In this document: positions 39,131 through 47,278 of the stretch, in pieces
How the letters are laid out: the number at the start of each line of letters is the position of its first letter
How positions within the stretch are numbered: position 1 is the stretch's first letter
NCBI GenBank assembly: GCA_021845725.1
Contig: JAJZVL010000015.1
Span: 1-51,006 of the forward strand
Length of the DNA stretch: 51,006 nt
Direction: 5' to 3'
DNA from: Actinomycetes bacterium
GTDB lineage: Bacteria; Actinomycetota; Acidimicrobiia; Acidimicrobiales; RAAP-2
Translations under genes and position numbers: made by a program
Notes under the pieces: model-generated
The model's input: the letters and a program-made list of their open reading frames with translations, nothing else
The model's database searches: none
What the model was told of the DNA's origin: nothing

Positions 39131-40468
39131 ATGAGCACGACGCGACGGGACGCGTCAGACGACGTGGTGGGAGAGCCCGTGGAAGAGCCGGGTGCGCCCA
39201 CGACCGCGCCCCTCTCGCTCACGCAGCGCTCCTCGCTGCTCATGGCGCCGCACAGCCCGGGTCGGGAGTTCATGAGCTGGGTGTACCAGCTCAACGGGAA
39301 GCTGGACGTCGGCGCGCTCGTTCGTGCGGTCGACGACGTGGTCGCGGCGCACGACCTCCTGCGCGTGCGTTTCGAGGCCGGTCCAGGCGGTGACGTCGAG
39401 ACGGCGACCCAGCACGTGACCCCGTTCCGCCCCGGAGTCGTTCGCGTCATCCGGCTCGATGACCGGCCGAAGCTCGAGGCCCTGGCTGCGGCGGTCGTCG
39501 CCGTGGAGGCCGAGTACCGGGACCTCTCGCCGTGGGACGAGCCTCGGCTCCAGGCGACGCTCTACGTCGTCGCTCCGAAGACCCACGTCCTGTCGATCTT
39601 CGTCGCGGAGGCGCTCTGCGACGGGGAGTCCGGGACGTTTGTCGCTGCAGAGCTTTCGAGGGCCTACGCGCGCCACTCAGGCAAGGCGGTGCCGGACCTG
39701 GCGCTTCCGTCCACCGGGAGCTACCTGCGATGGGTGCTCGACAACCCGGTGCCCGAGGCCGCGCAGCGGCGCGCCGTCGAGCACTGGCGATCGCTTCGCT
39801 CCGAGCCGATCGCCGCAGGGGCGTGGCCGATGACGCTGCGTCCAGGGGTGCGCCCCGCAGCGAGGTTCTTCAACGTGCCCGCGGGGCATTGGCAGCACCT
39901 GGTCGAGGCGACGCCGGGCATGGCGGCGATGCCGTTCGTGGTGGTGCTCTCCTGGCTGGAGATGGCCCTCGCTCGCGTGGCGGGCGCCGAGCGGTTCGTG
40001 GTCACCTCGGCCGTCTCGAACCGCAGCCGCCCGGGCGCCAAGGACCTGATCGGGAACTTCGTCGGTCCCGTGCGCATGCTCGCGCAGGTCGCCGTGACAG
40101 ACCGACTGGAAGACGTCTCTTCGAGAGCGCTGCACTTCTTGCGCGAAGCGTTGGCTGCGAGCGTGGTGCCCGTCCCGCTCGCCGAGGCCCGGATCCAGGC
40201 GCCAGCGGCCTTCGTTCCCCCTGAGCCCACGGTGTCGTTCTTCATGTTCGATGAGCGAGAGGGTCCTGACTTCGTCGGCGTGCGCCAGCGCCGTTTCCGC
40301 GTGCACACCGGGCGCGACGTCCTGCGGGTCAACTGCACTCCTGACGACGCAGGGGGGAGGAATTTCTTCGTGATCTCTGGGTCCGCGCCGCCAGAGCTCA
40401 TGGATGCGCTGACCGCCGCGCTGCGGGGGTACCTCGGACTGGCGGCGTCTGGCGGCCGCTTGCCCTGA
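39131..40468 (+). CDS. Stand-alone condensation-domain-like protein lacking the HHxxxDG catalytic motif
   Basis: This 445-residue protein has the fold of an NRPS condensation domain or papA/acyltransferase relative. SLTQRSSLLMAPHSPGREFM (core C1-like), LDVGALVRAVDDVVAAHDLLRVRFEAGPG (C2) and VVTSAVSNRSRPGAKDLIGNFVGP (C4/C5-like, VxxRxRPG) are visible. Where the catalytic HHxxxDG should be, the sequence reads AEALCDG (about residues 159-165), so both His are replaced while Asp-Gly is kept. It is probably not a classical condensing enzyme; a structural, carrier or altered-chemistry role is possible. ATG 39131 is used because it begins just ahead of the conserved core. Convergent with the TetR gene. 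Confidence 0.75.
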   Translation: MSTTRRDASDDVVGEPVEEPGAPTTAPLSLTQRSSLLMAPHSPGREFMSWVYQLNGKLDVGALVRAVDDVVAAHDLLRVRFEAGPGGDVETATQHVTPFRPGVVRVIRLDDRPKLEALAAAVVAVEAEYRDLSPWDEPRLQATLYVVAPKTHVLSIFVAEALCDGESGTFVAAELSRAYARHSGKAVPDLALPSTGSYLRWVLDNPVPEAAQRRAVEHWRSLRSEPIAAGAWPMTLRPGVRPAARFFNVPAGHWQHLVEATPGMAAMPFVVVLSWLEMALARVAGAERFVVTSAVSNRSRPGAKDLIGNFVGPVRMLAQVAVTDRLEDVSSRALHFLREALAASVVPVPLAEARIQAPAAFVPPEPTVSFFMFDEREGPDFVGVRQRRFRVHTGRDVLRVNCTPDDAGGRNFFVISGSAPPELMDALTAALRGYLGLAASGGRLP

Positions 40469-40475
40469 GCTGTGG

Positions 40476-41105
40476 TCAGGAGCGGTTGCGCAGGACCGCT
40501 GCGGCTTCTGCCGCTCGCTCCCGGAACACCTGGCGCACGTCGCCTGAGTCGTCGAGCACACCGGCGAGGTGCTCGAAGAACAACCCGACCAGGAACGCAC
40601 GCAGCACCCTGGCGACCGCCGGCGCCCCGGGACCGCTGCAGATGGCCGGCTCGGACTCCTCGAGCCACCGCTCCAGTGCAGCCTGCGTGGCGTCGAACAG
40701 CTCGATCCCGACGGCGTGTGCGGTCTCCTGGCCTCGCATCACCTCGCCAAGCATGAGCCGGATGAAGTCCTCGACCTCGAGCATCGAGCGCAGGATGTCC
40801 TCGAGGATGTCGACGAGCCCGTCGAGATCGTCGCGTGAGATCGCAGCCGATCCGGTCGACGCCGCCAGGTCCTCGATGAACCCGCGCTCCTGGAGCACTG
40901 CGACGAGCAGCTCGCGCTTGGAGGCGAAGTAATGGTAGAGGGAGGCGACGTTCAGCCCCGAGGCGGCGGCGAGGTCGCGCATGCTCGTGCCGTCGACCCC
41001 TTTCTGGGACATGAGCGCGAGGGCCGTGTCGAGGATGTGCTGGCGCTGGGAGACCGCGGCGCGCTCCTGGGACCCGGCGGAAGATGAGGTCGTCACGCCC
41101 CCCAT
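40476..41105 (-). CDS. TetR family transcriptional regulator
   Basis: This 209-residue regulator has an N-terminal HTH (RQHILDTALALMSQKGVDGT then SMRDLAAASGLNVASLYHYF and ASKRELLVAVLQ, about residues 21-70) and a helical ligand-binding C-terminal domain. TetR proteins bind palindromic operators as dimers and are released by small molecules, often acyl-CoAs. Seven bases separate its stop from the convergent condensation-domain gene; upstream lies the nucleosidase-like gene on the same strand. No operator is evident to me. ATG 41105 is used. Confidence 0.9.
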   Translation of the reverse strand: MGGVTTSSSAGSQERAAVSQRQHILDTALALMSQKGVDGTSMRDLAAASGLNVASLYHYFASKRELLVAVLQERGFIEDLAASTGSAAISRDDLDGLVDILEDILRSMLEVEDFIRLMLGEVMRGQETAHAVGIELFDATQAALERWLEESEPAICSGPGAPAVARVLRAFLVGLFFEHLAGVLDDSGDVRQVFRERAAEAAAVLRNRS

Positions 41106-41154
41106 TGTCGGGCGGCGCAGGGCCTTGCGTCGAGCGCGCTCCGGTCGTCCCTGC

Positions 41155-41898
41155 TCAGGCGTGTATTCCGTCTGCTGCCAGCTCGCGGACGATTGCGCCG
41201 GTCGCCGCGCGGAGCGCCCGGTTGGTGTCGATGCCGAGCCTCACGAGGCGTCTTGCAGCATGGGGACGACCAAGGACGAGGAGCACCGCCGCGAGGAGCC
41301 GCACGCGGCCTTCGGGGGACAGGAGCGCAGCGACGTCGGGCGTGAGGGTGCCGGCGACATCGCTGACCGCGCGGATGACATCCCACGCGATCCCCCGGGC
41401 TTCGGCCACCGCAGCGATCGCGGCAGTCTCCATGTCGACCGCCGTCGCGCCGCGGGGAAGCTGCGGCGCGACGGTGCCGGTGGACGTCTCGCCAGCGACG
41501 ACGAAGATCCGGTCCACGGTTGCAAGGATGCCGGCTCGTGTGCCGTCGCTTCCCTGGTGGTCGCTTCGCGGGATGTCGCGCCGGTGGGCGACCAGCACTC
41601 TTGCGGTGCGCACGTCGACGACGGCGTGGGGCCTCACGAGATCGCCGACCTCGAGGGCGGGATCGAGTGCTCCGGCAACGCCGGTGACGAGCACTCGCCG
41701 CGCGTCCACCTCGTCGAGGACCCGCGCGGTTCCGGCGCCCGCGAGCTGCGGGCCGACACCGACCGCGACTGCCACGACTCCGCAGCTGCGCCATGCCGGC
41801 AATCCGCCGAGGGGGCTTGCCCGCATGCGGAGCGCGCGCGCGAGCGGACGCAGCTCGCGCGCCATCGCGGCGAGGACGACGACCTCAGGTTCGCCCAT
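41155..41898 (-). CDS. MTA/SAH nucleosidase-like phosphorylase superfamily protein
   Basis: This 247-residue protein belongs to the purine nucleoside phosphorylase/MTAN superfamily: VVVLAAMARELRPLARALRM at the N-terminus, VAVGVGPQLAGAGTARVLDE, VLVTGVAGALDPALEVGDLV (central strands) and AVDMETAAIAAVAEARGIAW, which contains the conserved Met-Glu of the ribose site. ISDxAG-like RAVSDVAGTL follows. It may cleave or phosphorolyse nucleosides or a related N-glycoside; the lack of the full MTAN catalytic Asp context keeps the call broad. ATG 41898 begins the conserved first strand. Confidence 0.78.
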   Translation of the reverse strand: MGEPEVVVLAAMARELRPLARALRMRASPLGGLPAWRSCGVVAVAVGVGPQLAGAGTARVLDEVDARRVLVTGVAGALDPALEVGDLVRPHAVVDVRTARVLVAHRRDIPRSDHQGSDGTRAGILATVDRIFVVAGETSTGTVAPQLPRGATAVDMETAAIAAVAEARGIAWDVIRAVSDVAGTLTPDVAALLSPEGRVRLLAAVLLVLGRPHAARRLVRLGIDTNRALRAATGAIVRELAADGIHA

Positions 41899-41942
41899 GG
41901 ATCGAGCTCCGCGCCACGGCTCTCGTCCTGCTCGGGTCTCTC

Positions 41943-42503
41943 CTAGCGCGAGCGCGTCCAGCCGCCGACCCTCGAGAGGCGGTACTCGACGGTCTCTACG
42001 ATGTGCCGGGGTCCCTCGCTGGCGTCGATCCGCACGAAGACGGCGACCACGTAGCCGCTCTGGAGCTGCACCCGCGTCCGGTAGGTGCCCGTGACGCGGG
42101 TTCGTGTCGCCGAGGGGACGAGGATCGACGCCGGAAGGACGGACTGGTAGAGGGAGCCGTGAGCCGAGAACTCGGGAAGGGTGAGCAGCTCGCGCACCGG
42201 GTCGAGGACGCTCGAGGCCTGTGAGCCCGTCAGCCTCCGGCGTCCTTCCACCTTCCCCGTCGGTCCGGTCGCCACCTCCGATGCGCGGTCGGGTGCGCTG
42301 AAGTGGAACGACACGACGACGCCGTTGAGCTGGGAGGTGGTGTAGCTCCCCGCCACGCTGTCGGCGAGGAGCGTCTCGCCCGCGCCGTTGTGCACCGCGA
42401 GGTCCGTCCCTGTCGGCGCCTGGAAAGCGCCGAGGAGCGCAGCTCCCGCTGCAAGGAGGGTGAGCAATCCGAGGATGAGGAACGAAAGGGGGATCCGCCG
42501 CAC
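41943..42503 (-). CDS. Small exported or membrane-anchored hypothetical protein
   Basis: This 186-residue protein has an N-terminal hydrophobic segment (PLSFLILGLLTLLAAGAALLG) and an extracytoplasmic domain rich in Thr/Ser and Val (LADSVAGSYTTSQLNGVVVS). I recognise no family or catalytic motif. The GTG 42503 start is supported by TAGCCT on the minus strand six bases upstream, giving a leaderless message. It precedes the nucleosidase gene by 44 bases on the same strand. Confidence 0.65.
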   Translation of the reverse strand: MRRIPLSFLILGLLTLLAAGAALLGAFQAPTGTDLAVHNGAGETLLADSVAGSYTTSQLNGVVVSFHFSAPDRASEVATGPTGKVEGRRRLTGSQASSVLDPVRELLTLPEFSAHGSLYQSVLPASILVPSATRTRVTGTYRTRVQLQSGYVVAVFVRIDASEGPRHIVETVEYRLSRVGGWTRSR

Positions 42504-42509
42504 CGGTCC

Positions 42510-42515
42510 AGGCTA
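42510..42515 (-). promoter_or_regulatory. -10 element for a leaderless transcript of the small exported protein
   Basis: TAGCCT on the minus strand is followed by six bases and GTG 42503. It supports the chosen start and the view that this is the promoter of a short same-strand run. Confidence 0.45.
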
Positions 42516-42570
42516 CCTGAGCCAACCGGGCTGATCGCCCCGGCGCTCGGGCCGGCCCGGCCGGGCGGGG

Positions 42571-43668
42571 CTACGCGCCGGTCGCTCCACGCACGAGCTC
42601 GACGAACCGCGCCGTCGAGGCGCCGAGCGCGAACGTCTCGACCTGGCGTCGCGCCGCCGAGGAGAGCCTGGCGCGCAGCGCGTCGTCCGTCAGCACCCGG
42701 TGCACCGCGGTCGCGAAGCGCAACGGGCTCTTCGTCGAGAGCACGAGTCCGGCATCACCCACCGTCTCGGGCACCGCGGTCGCGCCGTACGCGACGACCG
42801 GTACGTCGTGGCCCATGGCCTCGACGACCGGTACGCAGAAGCCTTCGTGGTCGGAGGCGCAGACGAAGGCGTCTGCGGCGGCGTAGTAGGCCTCGAGGAT
42901 CGAGGGCTCGACCGAGCCCGTGATCTCGACAGCCTCGCTGAGGCCGAGATCGCCGATGAGCCCGGCGAGGGCGGGCCCGTAGCGCTCGCCGAGCGGTGAC
43001 CCGACGAGCCGCAGCCGTGCGGCGGGGTCGTACACGCGCCGGTAGACGGACAGCATCTTCACGAGGTCGTGAGGAGCCTTGTGTGGCGACACCTTGCCGA
43101 CGAAGAGGAGATCGGCCCCGCCGCGCCTCTTGTCCGCAGCCAGGCGACGGGCCGTCGAGGGGTCCGGGGCCGGTCCTGCTCGCGTCATGTCGATGAGGAG
43201 CGGGACCACCTCGGTCTTGGCGTACCCGAGCTCGACCAGCTCGAGCTCGTTGTAGCGCGAGTCCGCGATGGCAAGCACGGCTCGCGGCGCCAGCCGAGCG
43301 AGCTGGGCTCGGCCGAGGGAGGTCTCGTAGGCCACCGGCGGCTCCCAGGGCGCGAGCAGCTCGGTGGGGGTGATGTTGTGGTAGTTCACCAGCTTCGGCT
43401 CGTCGCGGGTCATGAGCGTGTCGAACACCGGGCTGCCGATCGACGCCTGGTAGAGGAGGAACCGCCCCTGCCGTTGTCGTCTCAGGGTGCCGGTGGGGCG
43501 ACCGATCTCGGCAACGGGACGCCCGATCTCGGCCATGTCCGGCGTGCAGGTCCCGTAGAAGATGTCGGACTCGATGTCTGCCGCTCGCAGCGCGCGCATG
43601 AGGTTCACGGTGTGCACGCCGATCGCGTCGCGACTCGCGAGCGACGGGATGACCTGGTCGACACGCAC
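42571..43668 (-). CDS. GT4-type glycosyltransferase
   Basis: This 365-residue GT-B enzyme opens with VDQVIPSLASRDAIGVHTVNLMRALRAADIES (acceptor-side N-terminal domain) and has FVGKVSPHKAPHDLVKMLSVY, the family GT4 linker motif, then EAYYAAADAFVCASDHEGFCVPVVEAMGHDVPVVAY, the donor-binding EX7E region. The sugar donor and acceptor are not predictable. GTG 43668 is used since TACACT lies eight bases upstream on the minus strand and the protein begins at the fold's first strand; longer versions would run into the divergent SpoIID gene's leader. It may decorate the same envelope polymer that the divergent gene acts on. Confidence 0.8.
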   Translation of the reverse strand: MRVDQVIPSLASRDAIGVHTVNLMRALRAADIESDIFYGTCTPDMAEIGRPVAEIGRPTGTLRRQRQGRFLLYQASIGSPVFDTLMTRDEPKLVNYHNITPTELLAPWEPPVAYETSLGRAQLARLAPRAVLAIADSRYNELELVELGYAKTEVVPLLIDMTRAGPAPDPSTARRLAADKRRGGADLLFVGKVSPHKAPHDLVKMLSVYRRVYDPAARLRLVGSPLGERYGPALAGLIGDLGLSEAVEITGSVEPSILEAYYAAADAFVCASDHEGFCVPVVEAMGHDVPVVAYGATAVPETVGDAGLVLSTKSPLRFATAVHRVLTDDALRARLSSAARRQVETFALGASTARFVELVRGATGA

Positions 43669-43676
43669 GGGGTTCG

Positions 43677-43682
43677 AGTGTA
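43677..43682 (-). promoter_or_regulatory. -10 element for a leaderless glycosyltransferase transcript
   Basis: TACACT on the minus strand lies eight bases before GTG 43668. Confidence 0.4.
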
Positions 43683-43775
43683 GGCAACTGCGACCCACCC
43701 GGACCCCGTTCGCGAACCGGGCACGCGAGGGTGCCGGCCGCGGCGTCGGTCCCCGGCGCGGCGCGAGCGAGCAGG

Positions 43776-43789
43776 TACCATCGAGCATC
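43776..43789 (+). promoter_or_regulatory. TACCATCGAGCATC element upstream of the SpoIID gene
   Basis: TACCAT (43776-43781) followed by CGAGCATC matches, over 14 bases exactly, the sequence in front of the DedA-fusion gene at 16293-16306. Both lie in intergenic DNA near starts of plus-strand genes, so this is probably a shared -10/initiation element. Confidence 0.4.
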
Positions 43790-43825
43790 GCCCGCCCAAC
43801 GCCCCCAGCGTCGCTGCGCCTCGCG

Positions 43826-46306
43826 GTGCGGTCCGGCACGGCTCTGTGTGCCGTGCTCGTGGCGGTCGCGCTCTGCCCGCTCACCGCGCAGGAGGCTTCT
43901 GCGGCGACTCAGGCGTCGGTCCTCACGCAGGGGGGCGTGCGGGTCGAGCACGCGACGCGTACGACGCTGCCGTCGGACTCGGTGAATGTCCGCGTCGCGA
44001 TGACCGAGAACGACACATCGGCGCTCACGGTGTTCTCGTCGACCGGTCTCGTCGCGACGGGGGGCCCCTCTGGGGCCAAGGCGGTGCGCTACACGCCGCA
44101 GGGGAGTGGGTCCTGGGCGGTCGCGACCGGGACAGGGTGCGCGGGACCATGGACGACGGTGCAAGGTGACAACGTCGAGACACCTCTCGTCCAGCCCGCT
44201 GCCTCTGGCGACCTCCTCACGCTGTGCGCGGACAACGGCACACAGCTCGTGGTCCAGGGCACGATCGAGGGCGTCTACAACGCCACAGGCGAGGCGCGGA
44301 CGGTGAACACGCTGCCGCTCGAGGACTACGTCGCCGACGTCGTCCCTGCGGAGTCGATCTCGGACTGGGGCTACGTCGGCGGTGCCGGCCCGCAGGGGCA
44401 AGCGTGGGGCTTCCAGGCGCTGGAGGCCCAGGCGGTCGCGGTGCGCTCGTACGTCCTCGCATCCCCCGGCGGGTACGGCGGCTACGCGACAACGTGCGAC
44501 CTGGGGTGCCAGAGCTACCGCGGCCTCGAGTACGCCACCACATTCGGGCGCGAGGCGGCTCAGGACACCGCCGGCGAGGTGATGGTCATGCCGAACGGAA
44601 TGATCGCCCCGACCGAGTACTCGTCGTCGACCGGCGGCTACACGGCGAGCAGCGCCGAGGGCTCTCCGTTCACCGCGGTTCCCGATACAGGGGACTCGGT
44701 GTGTCTCACAACGGGCAACCCCGGGCTGTGCAACGCGAGCCACGACTGGACGGTCAGCGTCGCACTCTCGGCGATCCACACCCACTGGCCACAGGAGGGG
44801 ACATCCCCAGCGGTGGCGGTCTCCTCCCGCAACGGCGACGGCACATGGGGTGGACGCGCGACTGAGGTCACCATCACGGGGAACGGCACCAGCCAGGTCG
44901 TCCCGGCGAGCACGTTCGTGGACGATCTCGGCCTCAAGTCCACCTACTTCACCATCACCCAGAGCGCCGGGCAGCCCCTCACGGTGACCGGCCATGGGTG
45001 GGGCGAGGGCATCGGGATGGGGCAGTGGGGAGCATTCGGGTACGCCGTCGGCACAGACAACGGGCAGGGCAACTGGACGTGGCAGCAGATCGTCGACCAC
45101 TTCTACGCGCCGGCGACCATCGAGTCGCTGCCCGGGTCGGACCCCCCGTTCACGATGGCTCGGATCTCGGGCCCGACACCCGATGCCACGGCGGCACAGG
45201 AGCTTCAGCACCAGTTCACAGCCGCGGCAGGCACCTGCCCGGGATCGGCGACGACACGGCCGGTCGTGCTCGCGACCGATGCCAGCTACCCGGACGCTCT
45301 GGCGAGCGCACCGTTGGCCCGGGCGCTCGGGACCGGGACGCTCCTCACGCCGCCGACCGGGCTGTCGGCCGTCACTGCCGCAGCGATCCGGGCCGAAGGC
45401 GTCACGCACGTCTACGTGGTCGGTGGCCCGCTCGCGGTCTCTACATCGGTCCTCGCCACGCTGCGGGACACGCCTGCCGCTGCATGCGGCGGCGGGCCGG
45501 GGCCGGGTGGGAAGATCCTGGTGACGCGCATCTTCGGAGAGACCGAGTACGACACGGCGGCACAGATCGCGACGTCAGCGGCCAAGCGCGACGGTGTGGG
45601 CGCGATGAACCTCGCTGGCGCGTACCAGGGCTCGAATGCGACAGGAGGCGATGGGCGCGACAACACGACGGCAGGGACGGGGTCGAGTGCGCCGGTGGCG
45701 CCCGGGGCGCTCCCGACGGCTGTCGTCGCCACGGGAAAGGGGTTCCAGGACGCCGAGTCGGCGAGCACCTTGGCCTACGCCGAGCGACTGCCCGTTCTGC
45801 TCACGACACCGGTCTCCCTTTCCGCGCAGGCGTCGTCGGCCATCACCTCCCTCGGGATCCGCCAGGTCGTGGTGATGGGCGGCCAGCTCGCCGTCTCGAA
45901 CGCCGTCGCCGCGTCGATCGAGCACCTCGGGGTGTCCGTGCTGCGCGTGGCGGGAAGCGACGCCACGGGGACGGCCGTCGAGCTCGCGCAGCTCGAGGAG
46001 GCGCCGTCGCCGACAGGTGCAGGCTGGCAAGGTACCGGAGGGCTCGCCGTGGCGCGAGGCGACGGCTACAGCGACGGCCTTGCCGGTGCGGTGGTCGCCG
46101 CCGACGGTCCCGGCTCGGCGGCGCCCGAGCCGCTCGTGCTGACCGAGTCGCCCACGACCGTCGGAGCGGCGCTGACGGCGTTCCTGCTCTCGGCGGGATC
46201 GACAGGCATCGGCGGGCTCCGCGTCTCCCACCTGACGGTGCTCGGCGGGACACTCGCGGTCACTCAGACAGTGGTCGATCAGATGGCGACGGACCTCACG
46301 AGCTGA
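43826..46306 (+). CDS. Secreted SpoIID/LytB domain protein with cell wall-binding repeat 2 region
   Basis: This protein, about 826 residues, has a signal peptide (SGTALCAVLVAVALCPLTAQ with EASA cleavage context) and then an extracytoplasmic part. A SpoIID/LytB-type domain lies at about residues 150-440: LPLEDYVADVVPAESISDWG, ALEAQAVAVRSYVLA (catalytic Glu/Arg region) and HGWGEGIGMGQWGAFGYA at its end. SpoIID relatives are peptidoglycan lytic transglycosylases acting on denuded glycans. Residues about 480-826 consist of CWB2-type repeats (DASYPDALASAPLARALG, IFGETEYDTAAQIATSAAKR, QVVVMGGQLAVSNAV, LTVLGGTLAVTQTVV) that bind anionic wall polymers. The start is uncertain: GTG 43826 precedes the signal peptide but lacks a good ribosome site; an in-frame ATC at 43787 lies just after a TACCAT element. 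Confidence 0.85.
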   Translation: MRSGTALCAVLVAVALCPLTAQEASAATQASVLTQGGVRVEHATRTTLPSDSVNVRVAMTENDTSALTVFSSTGLVATGGPSGAKAVRYTPQGSGSWAVATGTGCAGPWTTVQGDNVETPLVQPAASGDLLTLCADNGTQLVVQGTIEGVYNATGEARTVNTLPLEDYVADVVPAESISDWGYVGGAGPQGQAWGFQALEAQAVAVRSYVLASPGGYGGYATTCDLGCQSYRGLEYATTFGREAAQDTAGEVMVMPNGMIAPTEYSSSTGGYTASSAEGSPFTAVPDTGDSVCLTTGNPGLCNASHDWTVSVALSAIHTHWPQEGTSPAVAVSSRNGDGTWGGRATEVTITGNGTSQVVPASTFVDDLGLKSTYFTITQSAGQPLTVTGHGWGEGIGMGQWGAFGYAVGTDNGQGNWTWQQIVDHFYAPATIESLPGSDPPFTMARISGPTPDATAAQELQHQFTAAAGTCPGSATTRPVVLATDASYPDALASAPLARALGTGTLLTPPTGLSAVTAAAIRAEGVTHVYVVGGPLAVSTSVLATLRDTPAAACGGGPGPGGKILVTRIFGETEYDTAAQIATSAAKRDGVGAMNLAGAYQGSNATGGDGRDNTTAGTGSSAPVAPGALPTAVVATGKGFQDAESASTLAYAERLPVLLTTPVSLSAQASSAITSLGIRQVVVMGGQLAVSNAVAASIEHLGVSVLRVAGSDATGTAVELAQLEEAPSPTGAGWQGTGGLAVARGDGYSDGLAGAVVAADGPGSAAPEPLVLTESPTTVGAALTAFLLSAGSTGIGGLRVSHLTVLGGTLAVTQTVVDQMATDLTS

Positions 46307-46985
46307 GGTGGGGCGCAGCGACCTTCTCGAGTCGGGGGAAGCGCCGGAGACGCCCGAGGCGCCCTAGCCTGCCGGCATCGACGCCGTGGTCTGCGGCCTC
46401 GAGCAGCCTGCGGTCGCCCCGGCTGTTGCCATAGGCCCACAGCACCGGCTCGGCGGCGGCGAGGCCCTGCGAGCGGAGCCATGCCATGAGCCGGGCGTAC
46501 TTCTCCGCTCCCCGGCAGTTCTTCCCCTCGTAGCGCCCGGTGAGGAGATCCCCGCCGACGGCGAGCCGCGTCGCGAGCGCTGCGTCGGCGCCCAGTAGCG
46601 CGGCCGCCGGGCGTACGTAGCACTCCGGGGAGGCGGAGACCACCACGATGTGGTGGCCCTGGACTCGATGCCACTCGAGGCGCTCCCGGGTGTCGGAGCG
46701 CAGCCGCCGGCGAAGGTGCGCGTCGGCGAACTCGGCTCCGATGCGGTCCAGTTCGGCGGCCGGAAAACCGGCGAGGAGCCGCATGAAGAGCGCCTCTTTG
46801 GCGTCGTCGGAGACCGTTCCGCCCACGATCGCCGCATGCGCGAGCCTCGGCAGGTCCCTCAGGACCGCGAGGGCGACGGGCACGGCTCCCCGAACCCTCG
46901 CGAGGAAGCGAAGCACGCTGCCTCCGTAGGTGAGCGTGCCGTCGAAGTCGAAAGCGGCGACGGTCGGCCGTGCCCCCGTGCTCAT
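46296..46985 (-). CDS. HAD-IB family phosphatase (phosphoserine phosphatase-like)
   Basis: This 229-residue HAD hydrolase starts TVAAFDFDGTLTYGGSVLRF with the nucleophile Asp13 and general acid Asp15 (DxDGT), continues with motif II in HIVVVSASPECYVRPAAALL, and motif III/IV in ENCRG-like KNCRGAEKYARLM and YGNSRGDRRLLEAA (GDxxxD-type). The subfamily IB cap includes phosphoserine phosphatases and phosphatidylglycerophosphatase-like enzymes; the natural substrate is not clear. ATG 46985 follows GAGGAGACG, a good ribosome site. Its 3' end overlaps the SpoIID gene by 11 bases, convergently. Confidence 0.85.
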   Translation of the reverse strand: MSTGARPTVAAFDFDGTLTYGGSVLRFLARVRGAVPVALAVLRDLPRLAHAAIVGGTVSDDAKEALFMRLLAGFPAAELDRIGAEFADAHLRRRLRSDTRERLEWHRVQGHHIVVVSASPECYVRPAAALLGADAALATRLAVGGDLLTGRYEGKNCRGAEKYARLMAWLRSQGLAAAEPVLWAYGNSRGDRRLLEAADHGVDAGRLGRLGRLRRFPRLEKVAAPHLSS

Positions 46986-47181
46986 CTCGACGTCTCCTCC
47001 ATGCCGTCGGATGGTCACCGCCGCGACGTGTCGCATCGAGGCCCGGCGGCGGCGTTCGGTTGCATTCCTCGGATCATCGCACGCCGGGCAGAGCGCGCTG
47101 CGCGCTCGCGGTCGCGTCGGCGCGGACCCGGAGCGCGCAACGAGAGGGCGCGGGCGAGGCGGCGTCCCGCGATCGTGAAAC

Positions 47182-47213
47182 TCGACTTTGCCAGTCGACA
47201 ATGGTGCTAAACT
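47182..47213 (+). promoter_or_regulatory. Palindrome and -10 element upstream of the peroxiredoxin gene
   Basis: TCGACT-TTGCC-AGTCGA (47182-47198) is a perfect six-base-arm palindrome just upstream of TAAACT (47208-47213). The layout suits an operator overlapping the promoter of the peroxiredoxin gene at 47279, with a leader of about 65 nt. Confidence 0.4.
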
Positions 47214-47278
47214 CGCGAGGAGTAGTGATGTGACCATCGCAGCGTCCATGGCGACGGCTGGGACCAGGAGGGAGCCCC

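Noticed and set aside
40476-41105. Insertion sequence or transposase near the TetR/nucleosidase region
   Set aside because: No transposase motif (DDE) or terminal inverted repeats are visible; all ORFs there match ordinary families.
42755-45409. Long (884-codon) minus-strand open frame across the glycosyltransferase and SpoIID genes
   Set aside because: It has the low-complexity Arg/Pro/Gly composition typical of shadow frames and overlaps two well-supported genes.
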